From: JBHIBA01 sp046758845
Lineage (GTDB): Bacteria; UBA8248; JACPRG01; G963555815
DNA: 25,835 bases
Direction: 5' to 3'
Assembly (NCBI GenBank): GCA_046758845.1
Contig: JBHIBA010000031.1
Location: forward strand, 1 to 25,835
Positions 1 through 6,988 of the stretch are shown here, piece by piece. The notes below the pieces were generated by a model. The model was not told the origin of the DNA. It saw only the letters and a list, made by a program, of their open reading frames with translations, and ran no database searches. Made by a program: the position numbers and the translations under genes. Every line of letters starts with the position of its first letter. Position 1 is the first letter of the stretch.

Positions 1-166
1 CACCCCCAACCCAAAGCAGGCCCGGCCACGCAGTGCCGGGCCGTCAAAAGTTCTAAGGGGGTCTGGGGGACGTCTTACAAGAAGCCCCCCAGGATTTGCG
101 CCTTACAAAAAGCGCCCCCTGGCAAATCCTCACCGCCTCAAAGGCGTCGCCCGCAAAGGCGGCTCG
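1..166. repeat. structured, repeat-containing spacer downstream of V-ATPase subunit F
   Basis: No gene is visible here. Three inverted repeats can be read directly: 8-bp arms at 19-26/35-42, 7-bp arms at 63-69/86-92, and 9-bp arms at 91-99/122-130. The last two share bases 91-92, so they are partly mutually exclusive. Two imperfect direct repeats beginning CTTACAA and running into a C-tract lie at 74-93 and 102-122. In ntp-type operons subunit A usually follows F closely, so a structured spacer here is unexpected. It could be a processing or attenuation element, a terminator region or a small dispersed repeat. I cannot distinguish these from one copy. Confidence 0.5.
19..42 (-). terminator. 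GC-rich hairpin, possible terminator after the V-ATPase genes
   Basis: The arms GGCCCGGC (19-26) and GCCGGGCC (35-42) pair perfectly around an 8-base loop. On the minus strand the stem is followed by TGCTTTGGG, which is a poor U-tract, so intrinsic termination is only a possibility. Confidence 0.25.
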
Positions 167-511
167 TCAGTCTCCCCCTTCTTCATGAGCGCCCTCGTCC
201 TGCAAGATGAGGGAGGAACCCAGGGCCTTCTCGACGTTTTCTTTCAACCGGGCGAGCCCCAGCCCGCCCGGTGATGAGACCCCCGGTAGGATGCAAACCG
301 CCGGCAACGGCTTCGCCCGCAGGGCCTCCAGGCCCCCTGAAGCCCAAAGGGCGCATTCCTCAGTCACGAGGAGAACCGCGCAGCCCTTTTCCACCGCGCG
401 ATGGACCTGCTCCGCGGCCGCCTGAGCGTCCTCCGCCTCCCGCACCTCCACGCCCAAAGGGCGGAAAGCCATGCCGGACAGGGGATCGCCTATGAAAACC
501 GCCTCAGACAT
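167..511 (-). CDS. ntpG: V-type ATPase subunit F
   Basis: This 114-residue protein matches the small central-stalk subunit F of bacterial and archaeal V/A-type ATPases. That subunit binds subunit D in the rotor and helps couple the A3B3 head to the membrane ring. The N-terminus has the family pattern FIGDPLSGMAFRPLGVEV, followed by a short alpha/beta fold with VLLVTEE near residue 50 and a conserved proline-rich stretch before the C-terminal helix. The length is usual for the family. The ATG overlaps the end of subunit C by 8 bases, so the two are translationally coupled. The symbol follows Enterococcus hirae, where subunit F is NtpG. The next expected genes (A, B, D) are not in the window. 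Confidence 0.85.
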   Translation of the reverse strand: MSEAVFIGDPLSGMAFRPLGVEVREAEDAQAAAEQVHRAVEKGCAVLLVTEECALWASGGLEALRAKPLPAVCILPGVSSPGGLGLARLKENVEKALGSSLILQDEGAHEEGGD

Positions 512-1514
512 AGGGCCTTCGAAGGTCCCCCAGGATGGCTTCCTCGGCCTCGCCTCGGGCCAGGCCCGCCATGATGCGGCGCACGTTCTTCACTTCCATC
601 TCTACGCCGTGGAGGTAACCCACCAGAGGTTCAGGGCCAAAGGCGATGTATTTTCCGGGATGAACAAATTCGCTCAGGTGATCGTCCATCAACCGCTCCA
701 GCCGGTGGCCCATTCCCTTCTCGTCCGCCACGCGCAGGAGGTCGTCCATCAAACCCTCCAGGACCGTCCCTGCAAAGGGCGCCGCGAAGGTTGACAGCGT
801 CCCCCCAAAGGCCTCCAGGAAGAGGGCCTCGGACAGGGAGCCGCCCCCCGCCAGCCACGCCTGAACCTCCTGTCGGTCCGAGCCCCGGAACTTTCCCCGC
901 AACGCCACGCTCAGGTTCAACAAGTCCACGCGCCGGACAAAATACTGGCGGGCAAAGGGTACGGGGTTTTCGTCGAGTCGCCGAAAGACGATGCCGAACA
1001 TCTCCGCATCCAGAACCCGGTCCACCGTTTGCACAACCGGCTCCCTGGAGACCCGCTCAGAAAGTCGGGACAGGGCCTTGCGATAGTCCAGCGGCGCCTC
1101 CCCGCCCAAGAGAAAGCCCCCCTCGCTGACGATCCTCTCCACGCCTGCGTACTCGGGGTCCCCCCCGAAGAAGGTCCGGCGCGCCCTGTCCTTCAGTCGC
1201 AGAAAATCCCACCGAATGGCGAAGGCTGACGCAACGGGAGACCCCTGCGTGCCGAAGGCGACCTCCTGCAGCGCGGACGCCAGGCGCACATTCAAGTGGG
1301 CCTCCCATCCGAGAGGGTCTGTGAGCGGCCGTGCGGCCCACCAGCGGCTTGCATCGCGCAGCGCGTTCCAGGCCCGGGTCACCGACTCGGCCTCGACCGC
1401 CCTCTCCAGGTGAACCCGCCGGAGGAGGGAGCCTTCCAGGACGCGGATGCGGCCGACGGCGCATAGATATTCGTCCGCCTCGTTGATACTGCCGGTGTAG
1501 AGACCCTGAATCAA
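504..1514 (-). CDS. ntpC: V-type ATPase subunit C (AC39/d family)
   Basis: This is the funnel-shaped subunit that seats the central stalk on the membrane K ring. The product (336 aa) is helical, with the family features YLCAVGRIRVLEG near the N-terminus, RRVDLLNL in the middle and a C-terminal region of the type GPEPLVGYLHGVEMEVKNVRRIMAGL. The frame stays open back to 1742, but that extension lies inside subunit E and looks like out-of-frame arginine/glycine-rich sequence. I place the start at TTG 1514. It overlaps the E stop codon as TTGA and has a perfect GGAGG seven bases upstream, giving the usual family length. The stop overlaps the F start. Function is assigned from family resemblance and operon position. 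Confidence 0.85.
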   Translation of the reverse strand: MIQGLYTGSINEADEYLCAVGRIRVLEGSLLRRVHLERAVEAESVTRAWNALRDASRWWAARPLTDPLGWEAHLNVRLASALQEVAFGTQGSPVASAFAIRWDFLRLKDRARRTFFGGDPEYAGVERIVSEGGFLLGGEAPLDYRKALSRLSERVSREPVVQTVDRVLDAEMFGIVFRRLDENPVPFARQYFVRRVDLLNLSVALRGKFRGSDRQEVQAWLAGGGSLSEALFLEAFGGTLSTFAAPFAGTVLEGLMDDLLRVADEKGMGHRLERLMDDHLSEFVHPGKYIAFGPEPLVGYLHGVEMEVKNVRRIMAGLARGEAEEAILGDLRRPYV

Positions 1515-2125
1515 CTCGACTCCTCCAAGGCCGCGTCGAAGAGGAGTCTGGCCGCTTTGTCCTCCACTCGTTCTCTCACCTGCCGGGCAATGACCTCCAG
1601 GGAGAGGTTCACCTCTACGCCGGGGCGGTGTAGCACGGCTCCGGAGGCGATCTCGAACCCCGAGTCGGCCAGGCGGATGGCTCCCTTGCGGCCCCGGGAG
1701 GAAAGCTCGGCGTTCAACTCCTCCACGAGGGAGTCCCCCCATCCCCCCCGCCCCGCGGGGGCGAGCGAAAGCGCCTCCTCCCCGGTCTCGATGGCATCGA
1801 GGAGAGCCCCTTTCAGGGCCGCCCGCAGGGCCGCCTTCGATGCGGCGAAGGACTCCGAGGCGGTACGGAACACCCCGTCGAGGGCCGCCTGCTTCTCCGC
1901 CAAAATCGCCTTGCGCGCCGCCAGGCGGGCGTTGGTCACGAGCCTCTCTTTCCTTGCCTCCGCTTCATGTCGCGCCCTTCGGAGGAGGCGGCGTTCGGTC
2001 TCCCCTGCGGCCCGTTTCCCCTCGGAGCGGATCTTCTCGGCCTCCTGGCGGGCAGTCTCCAGGCGGGCGCCCGCCTTCGCCGTCGCCTCATCGAGGATTC
2101 GCGCCTTTATCTCCTGAAGACCCAT
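1511..2125 (-). CDS. ntpE: V-type ATPase subunit E (peripheral stalk)
   Basis: This 204-residue protein fits subunit E, which pairs with G/H to form the peripheral stalk holding the catalytic head against rotation. Residues 1-100 are an uninterrupted charged helix rich in Ala, Glu, Arg and Lys, including ARLETARQEAEKIRSEGKRA, as expected for the long coiled coil. Residues 120-204 form the compact C-terminal domain, with the family pattern SGFEIASGAVLHRPGVEVNLSLE followed by a terminal helix. The length is typical. It begins 9 bases after K ends, and its stop codon overlaps the TTG start of C, so translation of E and C is probably coupled. I saw no strong Shine-Dalgarno sequence for its own ATG. 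Confidence 0.85.
   Translation of the reverse strand: MGLQEIKARILDEATAKAGARLETARQEAEKIRSEGKRAAGETERRLLRRARHEAEARKERLVTNARLAARKAILAEKQAALDGVFRTASESFAASKAALRAALKGALLDAIETGEEALSLAPAGRGGWGDSLVEELNAELSSRGRKGAIRLADSGFEIASGAVLHRPGVEVNLSLEVIARQVRERVEDKAARLLFDAALEESS
1520..1526 (-). promoter_or_regulatory. ribosome binding site that fixes the TTG start of subunit C
   Basis: GGAGGAG on the minus strand, with GGAGG seven bases before TTG 1514. It lies inside the last codons of subunit E. It is the main reason for preferring this non-ATG start over the longer open frame. Confidence 0.7.
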
Positions 2126-2134
2126 GTTCCAAGA

Positions 2135-2617
2135 TCACGGGGAAGACAGCTGGATACCGTTGAGCATGAGAATACTGGCCAGTAAGCCGAAGACCGCATA
2201 GGTTTCAACCATGGCCGGCAGGACGATGGCCTTGCCCGTTTCCTCCGGCCTCCGGGCGATAAGAAAAATGGACCCGGCGGCGGCGCGCCCCTGACCGATG
2301 CCCGAGAAGAATCCGGCGATGCCTATGGGCAGGCAGGCCCAGAAGATGCTCAGGCCCTGGTCGATGGAGACGGTAGCCAGCGTTCCGGCCAAGAATCCGA
2401 TCTTGATCAGGACGAGGAAGCCCACCAGAAGGCCATAGATCCCCTGGGTTCCGGGCAGCGCCTGGAAGAGAAGAACCAGACCGAACTTCCCCGGGTCTTC
2501 CGTCAGGACCCCCGCTCCGGCCGTCCCGGCAATTCCCACTCCAAGCCCCGAGCCCGAGCCCGCCAGGCCGATGGCGAGCGCCGCGCCGAGGAGCGCCCAT
2601 ACCACGCCGTCCGTCAT
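2135..2617 (-). CDS. ntpK: V-type ATPase subunit K, predicted Na+-binding rotor proteolipid
   Basis: This 160-residue, very hydrophobic protein has four membrane helices as two c-type hairpins. It forms the rotor ring that carries ions across the membrane. The first hairpin has LPGTQGIYG (54-62) and the second has Q109 in GIGQG and E138 in VETYAV. The set L54, T57, Q58, Y61, Q109 and E138 matches in kind and spacing the residues around Na+ in the E. hirae NtpK structure (L61, T64, Q65, Y68, Q110, E139). The first hairpin has Gln58 at the carboxylate position, so there is one carboxylate per four helices, a ratio associated with ATP-driven pumps. AGGAGAGGG lies just upstream of the ATG. Na+ specificity is inferred, not shown. 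Confidence 0.93.
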   Translation of the reverse strand: MTDGVVWALLGAALAIGLAGSGSGLGVGIAGTAGAGVLTEDPGKFGLVLLFQALPGTQGIYGLLVGFLVLIKIGFLAGTLATVSIDQGLSIFWACLPIGIAGFFSGIGQGRAAAGSIFLIARRPEETGKAIVLPAMVETYAVFGLLASILMLNGIQLSSP

Positions 2618-2713
2618 GCTGGTCCCTCTCCTGATTACGGTTGTGGCCGCCCCGCCGACTCCCTCGCATGAGCCAAGAGCAGATAACGCGGGTTTGGCCG
2701 TAGGGACAACGAA

Positions 2714-4738
2714 CTACGCTTCCAAATCCACATACCGGGGGGTGGCCCGGAACGGCGAGAACGCCCGGCCTCCCCCCTCGTAGAACTTCGAAAAGAACTC
2801 CACGTACTGGAGTCGCGCCGAGTGGATGAAAGCCCCCAGGGCGCTGATCACCAGGTTGAAAACATGGCCGACGAGGAAAACCACCGGGATGAGCGCCACG
2901 CCCACGACCGGCACCTGTCCCAGAAGCTCGGTGAAGGTGTTCACGACGACGGCGATGACGCTCGTGGCCAGCCCCAGGGCAAAAAGACGCGAGTAGGAGA
3001 GGATGTCCCCGAGGTAGCCGACCAGGCCGTACAGGCCCAGAAGCCCCCCGCCCGCTTTGGCAAACACGTTCCGGTAGCTCCTCCCCCGCGCTGCGACCGC
3101 CGTCGCCGCGGCCGCCAACGCCGTCCAACCCGCAAAGGGAATCACGGACGGGGGAAAGACCCCCCCCCAGGCCAGCCCCACGAAGAGAAATCCGCTCAAG
3201 AGGAAGACCTCTACGCCCTCTTCCAGCAATGCCTCTCGCAGCCCCGAGAACTTCCATCTAGCCACCAGCTTGGCCGCCAGGCCCACATAGATCTGGATGA
3301 CCCCCAAGGCCAGGGAGAGGATGAGGAAGGGGACCGGATTCTTAATGGGGTCCAGGACGACCGCCGCATCCGCCCATCCCTTCAGGAATCCCAACGTCCG
3401 AGGAAGGATCTCCAGGAAATTCCCGAACCAGCTGCCCACGAATACGCCGAAGAAAGACGCCGATAGGCCCCCCAACGCCAGGAGCATCAAGAAGTCCTTC
3501 GCCCCCGCGCCCAGGCGCACGCGTTGGAACGCCAGCCAAAAGAGCAGGGCGATCACGATCCCATATCCCGAATCCGTCAGGCACAACCCGTAGAACACGA
3601 AAAAGAAGGGGGCGAGGAGGGGAGTTGGATCAAATTCCGTGGGCTTGGGGAGGCCATAGAGGCGCGTAAGCACCGAAAATGGCCGGATGGCCGCAGCGTT
3701 CTCTAGCTGAACCGGGGGAGAATCCTCTGGGCTGTGCTCGAGAAATTCCAGATGCAGGTGAGGTATCTCCTTGGCGAGGCGGGCCCGCAGGGCGTCCTTT
3801 TGATTTTCCAGCACCCAGCCCATCGCGAGCGCGGTGTCTCCGACCCGGACGAAATAGCCCTCCGCTTCCCTCCTCGCCCTCAAGATGTCCGCATAATCGG
3901 AGGCGGCTTGAAGGCCTGGCCGGTAGAAGGCCAGTTCGCCAACCCCGTCGAGGACCTTCTGACGCTCGACCCCCAAGCCCCGCCGGCGTTCTTCCAGTCG
4001 AGCGAGAATTTCGGCGGGCGTCGCCCCCCAGTCAACGGGGCTCTCATCGGTCCCGAGCGGGGCTTCCGGCTTCTCTGCGACGGCGATACCGGCCTGGCGA
4101 AAAGCGGTCTCCACCATCTCCTCATCTCCGCTGAGGGAGGCCACGAGGAACCTTTCACCCCGATGGTCGGAAGAGACGCTTTCCGTGTGGACTCGGTCTG
4201 CCGCCTCTGCGAGAGCAAGCATCAGCCTGCGTCGCGACCCTGGCGATCCCTCGGCCAGGGTTACCTCCACCGATCGAAGGCCGTCGAGGTCCGAAAGGCG
4301 CACATCCACGTCCCGCCAAGGCTCGAGGCCGTCCGCAAACTGCGCGACCCGTGCTCCCTCGGTAGAAATCTGGTGGAGCTCCGATTCGGCCGCGAGGATT
4401 TTTTCGGAAGCCTCCTCCAGAGGGAATTTCCGGAAAGCCTCGCCTAGACCTTGAAGGCTGAGGGCAGGCTTCTCTGAGAAAAGAGATTTCAGCCCGCCCG
4501 GTCCGGGCGCGTGGGTTTCGAGGAAAGAGAGGCACCGGCGGAGCGTGCCGGCCTCCCCCTCCGTGTCAAAGCCCCGGCTGCCGTAAGGCTGAGCCAAGCC
4601 CAGCCCGCCTTCTTCCACGGGCCAAGAATCGGGCTCGATGAGCTCCACGAGGCCGCAAACTTGTAGCGCCGCCAAGAATTCGGGGACAGCAGCAGCATGG
4701 ACGGCCAGAAAGGCCCTCTGGGCCTTAACGACCGCCAT
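2714..4738 (-). CDS. ntpI: V-type ATPase subunit I (a subunit, ion channel half)
   Basis: This 674-residue protein is the stator membrane subunit that forms the ion half-channels against the K ring. Residues 1 to about 330 are a soluble, partly coiled-coil arm that contacts the peripheral stalks. Residues from about 360 on contain the membrane helices. Two family hallmarks are visible: SYSRLFALGLA with R584, and SARLQYVEFFSKFYEGGG with R642. These arginines lie in the region thought to face the rotor carboxylate. The length is normal. The ATG lies inside the last codons of G/H (14-base overlap), so the two are coupled. A 96-base gap precedes K and holds little except the K ribosome binding site. 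Confidence 0.93.
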   Translation of the reverse strand: MAVVKAQRAFLAVHAAAVPEFLAALQVCGLVELIEPDSWPVEEGGLGLAQPYGSRGFDTEGEAGTLRRCLSFLETHAPGPGGLKSLFSEKPALSLQGLGEAFRKFPLEEASEKILAAESELHQISTEGARVAQFADGLEPWRDVDVRLSDLDGLRSVEVTLAEGSPGSRRRLMLALAEAADRVHTESVSSDHRGERFLVASLSGDEEMVETAFRQAGIAVAEKPEAPLGTDESPVDWGATPAEILARLEERRRGLGVERQKVLDGVGELAFYRPGLQAASDYADILRARREAEGYFVRVGDTALAMGWVLENQKDALRARLAKEIPHLHLEFLEHSPEDSPPVQLENAAAIRPFSVLTRLYGLPKPTEFDPTPLLAPFFFVFYGLCLTDSGYGIVIALLFWLAFQRVRLGAGAKDFLMLLALGGLSASFFGVFVGSWFGNFLEILPRTLGFLKGWADAAVVLDPIKNPVPFLILSLALGVIQIYVGLAAKLVARWKFSGLREALLEEGVEVFLLSGFLFVGLAWGGVFPPSVIPFAGWTALAAAATAVAARGRSYRNVFAKAGGGLLGLYGLVGYLGDILSYSRLFALGLATSVIAVVVNTFTELLGQVPVVGVALIPVVFLVGHVFNLVISALGAFIHSARLQYVEFFSKFYEGGGRAFSPFRATPRYVDLEA

Positions 4739-5057
4739 AATGTGCTCTCATTTTGTTCAAAACCAGTTCTACCGCTTCCTTACACCGGGAAGAGAGTGTC
4801 TCGCGGATTCGATCAAGTTCAGCCTCGGCCTCACGGGCAATGACGTCGGCCTCGCGCTCGCCCTCTTCAATAGCGGATCGCAAAAGGGCCTCCCGCTCGG
4901 CCGCGCACCTGGCCTCCACCGAGGCTATCATCTCGCGCGCTTCCCTTGCCACCTCTTCGAGGATACGGTGGGCTTCGGCCTCCGATCGCTCGACGACTGC
5001 CTCAGCCTCCTTTTCCCAGCCAGAGATTTCACGGATTGTGTCGCTGATCCTGGACAT
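4725..5057 (-). CDS. ntpF: V-type ATPase subunit G/H (peripheral stalk coiled coil)
   Basis: The first gene of the V-ATPase operon encodes a 110-residue, almost wholly helical, charged protein with heptad-like spacing, for example EAEAVVERSEAEAHRILEEV. This is the pattern of the G/H subunit (NtpF in E. hirae), which pairs with E in the peripheral stalk. There is no catalytic motif and sequence identity in this family is low, so the call rests on size, coiled coil and position directly before subunit I, exactly as in the E. hirae operon. The start is ATG 5057. No good Shine-Dalgarno is seen. A strong promoter-like sequence lies about 66 bases upstream. Confidence 0.75.
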   Translation of the reverse strand: MSRISDTIREISGWEKEAEAVVERSEAEAHRILEEVAREAREMIASVEARCAAEREALLRSAIEEGEREADVIAREAEAELDRIRETLSSRCKEAVELVLNKMRAHYGGR

Positions 5058-5122
5058 GAAAACCCAATTTTTGGAAAAAGGCTGCGATGGGAAGTTCCTG
5101 GGCGCGCCAATGGGTGAACGTT

Positions 5123-5151
5123 TTAATAGGGGTTTTTGCCCCTCCTGTCAA
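5123..5151 (-). promoter_or_regulatory. sigma-70-type promoter of the V-ATPase operon with palindromic spacer
   Basis: On the minus strand TTGACA (5151-5146) is followed after exactly 17 bases by TATTAA (5128-5123). The -35 is a perfect consensus and the -10 matches 4 of 6. The spacer contains the inverted repeat AGGGG-CAAAAA-CCCCT (5128-5143), which could be an operator placed between the two boxes. It lies in the 188-base gap after parB, so the V-ATPase genes probably have their own promoter rather than depending on parAB. Confidence 0.6.
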
Positions 5152-5245
5152 CGATTTTATACCTCGCCTATCGCCAATCCTGGCTTCGAACTCGATTCGC
5201 CGGTCCCACGGCGGGGCGCATGCGCAGATCGACCTTCAATGTCCC

Positions 5246-6112
5246 TCAAGCCTTCAGGAGGTCAACCAGACGGATGAGGTCGATATTCGTATAATATTCG
5301 ATTTCTATTCGTCCTTTGCTCGCTGTCCCTCGGATCTTGACCTTCGTTCCGAATTTTCTTTTGAGGTCTTCTTCCGCTTCCCGGATGTGGGCGTCATGGG
5401 GCCCTGCCGACCGCCTTTTGGGGGCGCGCTCGGGGGAGTTGGTAAGGGCCTCTACCTCCCTGACCGAGAGCCCCTTGGCCTTGATTCGTTCGGCGAGACC
5501 CATCTGGGCGGCGGGCGTCGGCAGGGCCAAGAGGGCCCGGGCGTGCCCGGCCGACAGGAGACCGGCTGCGACGTCACCCTGGATAGATTCGGGTAATTTC
5601 AACAATCTCAATGCGTTAGCAATGGTTGAGCGGTCCTTTCCCACCCTGAGCGCCGCCTCTTCTTGGGAAAGACCGAACTCTTGAGTGAGGCGGCGGTAGG
5701 CCTCAGCCTCCTCGATGGGGTTGAGATCTTCGCGCTGGAGGTTCTCAATAATGGAAACCTCCATGACTCCTCTGTCGTCGACGTATTTGATGATCGCGGG
5801 GACCGAATCCAGGCCGGCAAGTCGTGCGGCCCTCCATCGACGTTCCCCTGCGACAATTTCATAGTTTCCATCCCCGAGCGGGCGGAGAAAGAGGGGTTGA
5901 ACCACACCCCCCGTCTTGATAGAAGCGGCGAGCTGTTCCAACGCGGCCTCATCGAAGTGTTTGCGAGGCTGGTGAGCGCCCGGACGGATGCTGGTCAGGG
6001 GCACACTGAAGACGGTTTCGGGGGAAGGCGCGTCTGTCTGTGGAAGTTGCACAGCTGGCGGCGCGTCCCCAATGAGTGCGGCGAGCCCTCTTCCAAGGGG
6101 CTTTCTTTCCAT
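5246..6112 (-). CDS. parB: chromosome-partitioning protein ParB (Spo0J family, CTP-dependent clamp)
   Basis: This 288-residue protein binds parS, loads as a CTP-gated sliding clamp near the origin, and stimulates ParA. The N-terminal KPLGRGLAALIG is a typical ParA-interaction segment. QPRKHFD (48-54), GERRWRA (89-95) and ENLQREDLNPIEEA (123-136) are the ParB/CTPase boxes. A helix-turn-helix follows at about 149-172 (GLSQEEAALRVGKDRSTIAN). The C-terminal segment KIRGTASKGRIEIEYYTN is the dimerisation domain. It starts 78 bases after parA, with GAGGAGGCGAAGG upstream of the ATG. The perfect parS at 6973-6988 is its expected binding site. Confidence 0.97.
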   Translation of the reverse strand: MERKPLGRGLAALIGDAPPAVQLPQTDAPSPETVFSVPLTSIRPGAHQPRKHFDEAALEQLAASIKTGGVVQPLFLRPLGDGNYEIVAGERRWRAARLAGLDSVPAIIKYVDDRGVMEVSIIENLQREDLNPIEEAEAYRRLTQEFGLSQEEAALRVGKDRSTIANALRLLKLPESIQGDVAAGLLSAGHARALLALPTPAAQMGLAERIKAKGLSVREVEALTNSPERAPKRRSAGPHDAHIREAEEDLKRKFGTKVKIRGTASKGRIEIEYYTNIDLIRLVDLLKA

Positions 6113-6190
6113 ATTGGCCTTCGCCTCCTCAGTCAGCGAGAATGCCTTTTCGGCAGCGGACCATCGCTGCCCGGCTTGCGGATTACTCCC

Positions 6191-6952
6191 TTATCCATTG
6201 GCGATCACCTCTCCCGCGAGACGCAGGTAGGCTGTCGCCCCGGTGGAGCTGATGTCGTAGAGAATTATGGGCTTTCCGTGGCTCGGCGCCTCGCTGAGAC
6301 GGACGTTCCTCGGGACCACCGTGTCGAAGATATGACCGTTGAAGTGAGCGCGGATATCCGCGGCCACTTGATGGGACAGGGCCGTCCGGGTGTCAAACAT
6401 CGTCAATAAGATCCCCTCGGTATTCAGTCCTGGATTGAAACGGGCTTGTACCAGGGAAATCGTCCGCATCAGCTTGGAGAGGCCTTCCAGGGCGTAATAC
6501 TCGCACTGCAAAGGAATAATCAGCGAATCGGCTGCGACGAGAGCGTTGAGGGTCAAGAGTCCCAGAGAGGGGGGGCAGTCGATGAGTATGTATTGATAGA
6601 GCGGGAGATACGGAGACAGGGTTTCCCGGAGGCGAAATTCTCGGCCGGGCAACTGGGCGAGTTCCATCTCCGCGGCGATGAGGTCGATTCCCGATCGGAT
6701 GAGGTAGAGATGCTCGAGGGCGGTCTTCTCGATGACCGATTCCGGAGAAGCTCCCTGGGTGAGCATCGCGTACGCGCCGCCCTTCGGACCCGGGTCTTCC
6801 TGTCCGAAACCGCTGGTGGCGTTGCCCTGAGGATCGAAATCGACCAGGAGGGTCTTCCGCTCGGCGGCGGCAAGGCAGGCGGCGAGGTTAACCGCCGTCG
6901 TGGTTTTTCCCGCGCCGCCTTTCTGATTGACGATGGCTAAGGTTCTACCCAC
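6191..6952 (-). CDS. parA: chromosome-partitioning ATPase ParA (Soj)
   Basis: This 253-residue deviant Walker ATPase binds nucleoid DNA in its ATP form and moves ParB-parS complexes, thereby segregating newly copied origins. The deviant Walker A motif KGGAGKTT is at residues 11-18 with the signature lysine. DFDPQGNATSG and the Walker B-like LIDCPPSLGLLTLNAL follow at typical spacing. The start is GTG 6952. GGGAGG lies only two bases upstream, which is unusually close, but no better start keeps the N-terminal beta strand. The gene lies directly beyond parS and rsmG, the usual gidB-parA-parB order near oriC. Confidence 0.97.
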   Translation of the reverse strand: MGRTLAIVNQKGGAGKTTTAVNLAACLAAAERKTLLVDFDPQGNATSGFGQEDPGPKGGAYAMLTQGASPESVIEKTALEHLYLIRSGIDLIAAEMELAQLPGREFRLRETLSPYLPLYQYILIDCPPSLGLLTLNALVAADSLIIPLQCEYYALEGLSKLMRTISLVQARFNPGLNTEGILLTMFDTRTALSHQVAADIRAHFNGHIFDTVVPRNVRLSEAPSHGKPIILYDISSTGATAYLRLAGEVIANG

Positions 6953-6972
6953 TGCCTCCCACGATATGCGAA

Positions 6973-6988
6973 TGTTTCACGTGAAACA
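6973..6988. promoter_or_regulatory. parS: parS centromere site
   Basis: TGTTTCACGTGAAACA is a perfect 16-base palindrome identical to the bacterial parS consensus. It lies between the rsmG stop codon (immediately adjacent) and the parA start, 20 bases upstream of parA. ParB bound here would mark the origin region and could also repress parAB, whose upstream DNA it occupies. Confidence 0.95.

Noticed and set aside
74..122. two CTTACAA repeats as a CRISPR-like array
   Set aside because: Only two imperfect copies with no regular spacer and no cas genes.
1515..1742. N-terminal extension of V-ATPase subunit C
   Set aside because: Lies inside subunit E, has no start signal and does not resemble subunit C. 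The TTG at 1514 has a perfect ribosome binding site.
2205..3257. 350-residue frame overlapping subunits I and K
   Set aside because: Glycine/arginine-rich out-of-frame translation of the two real genes.
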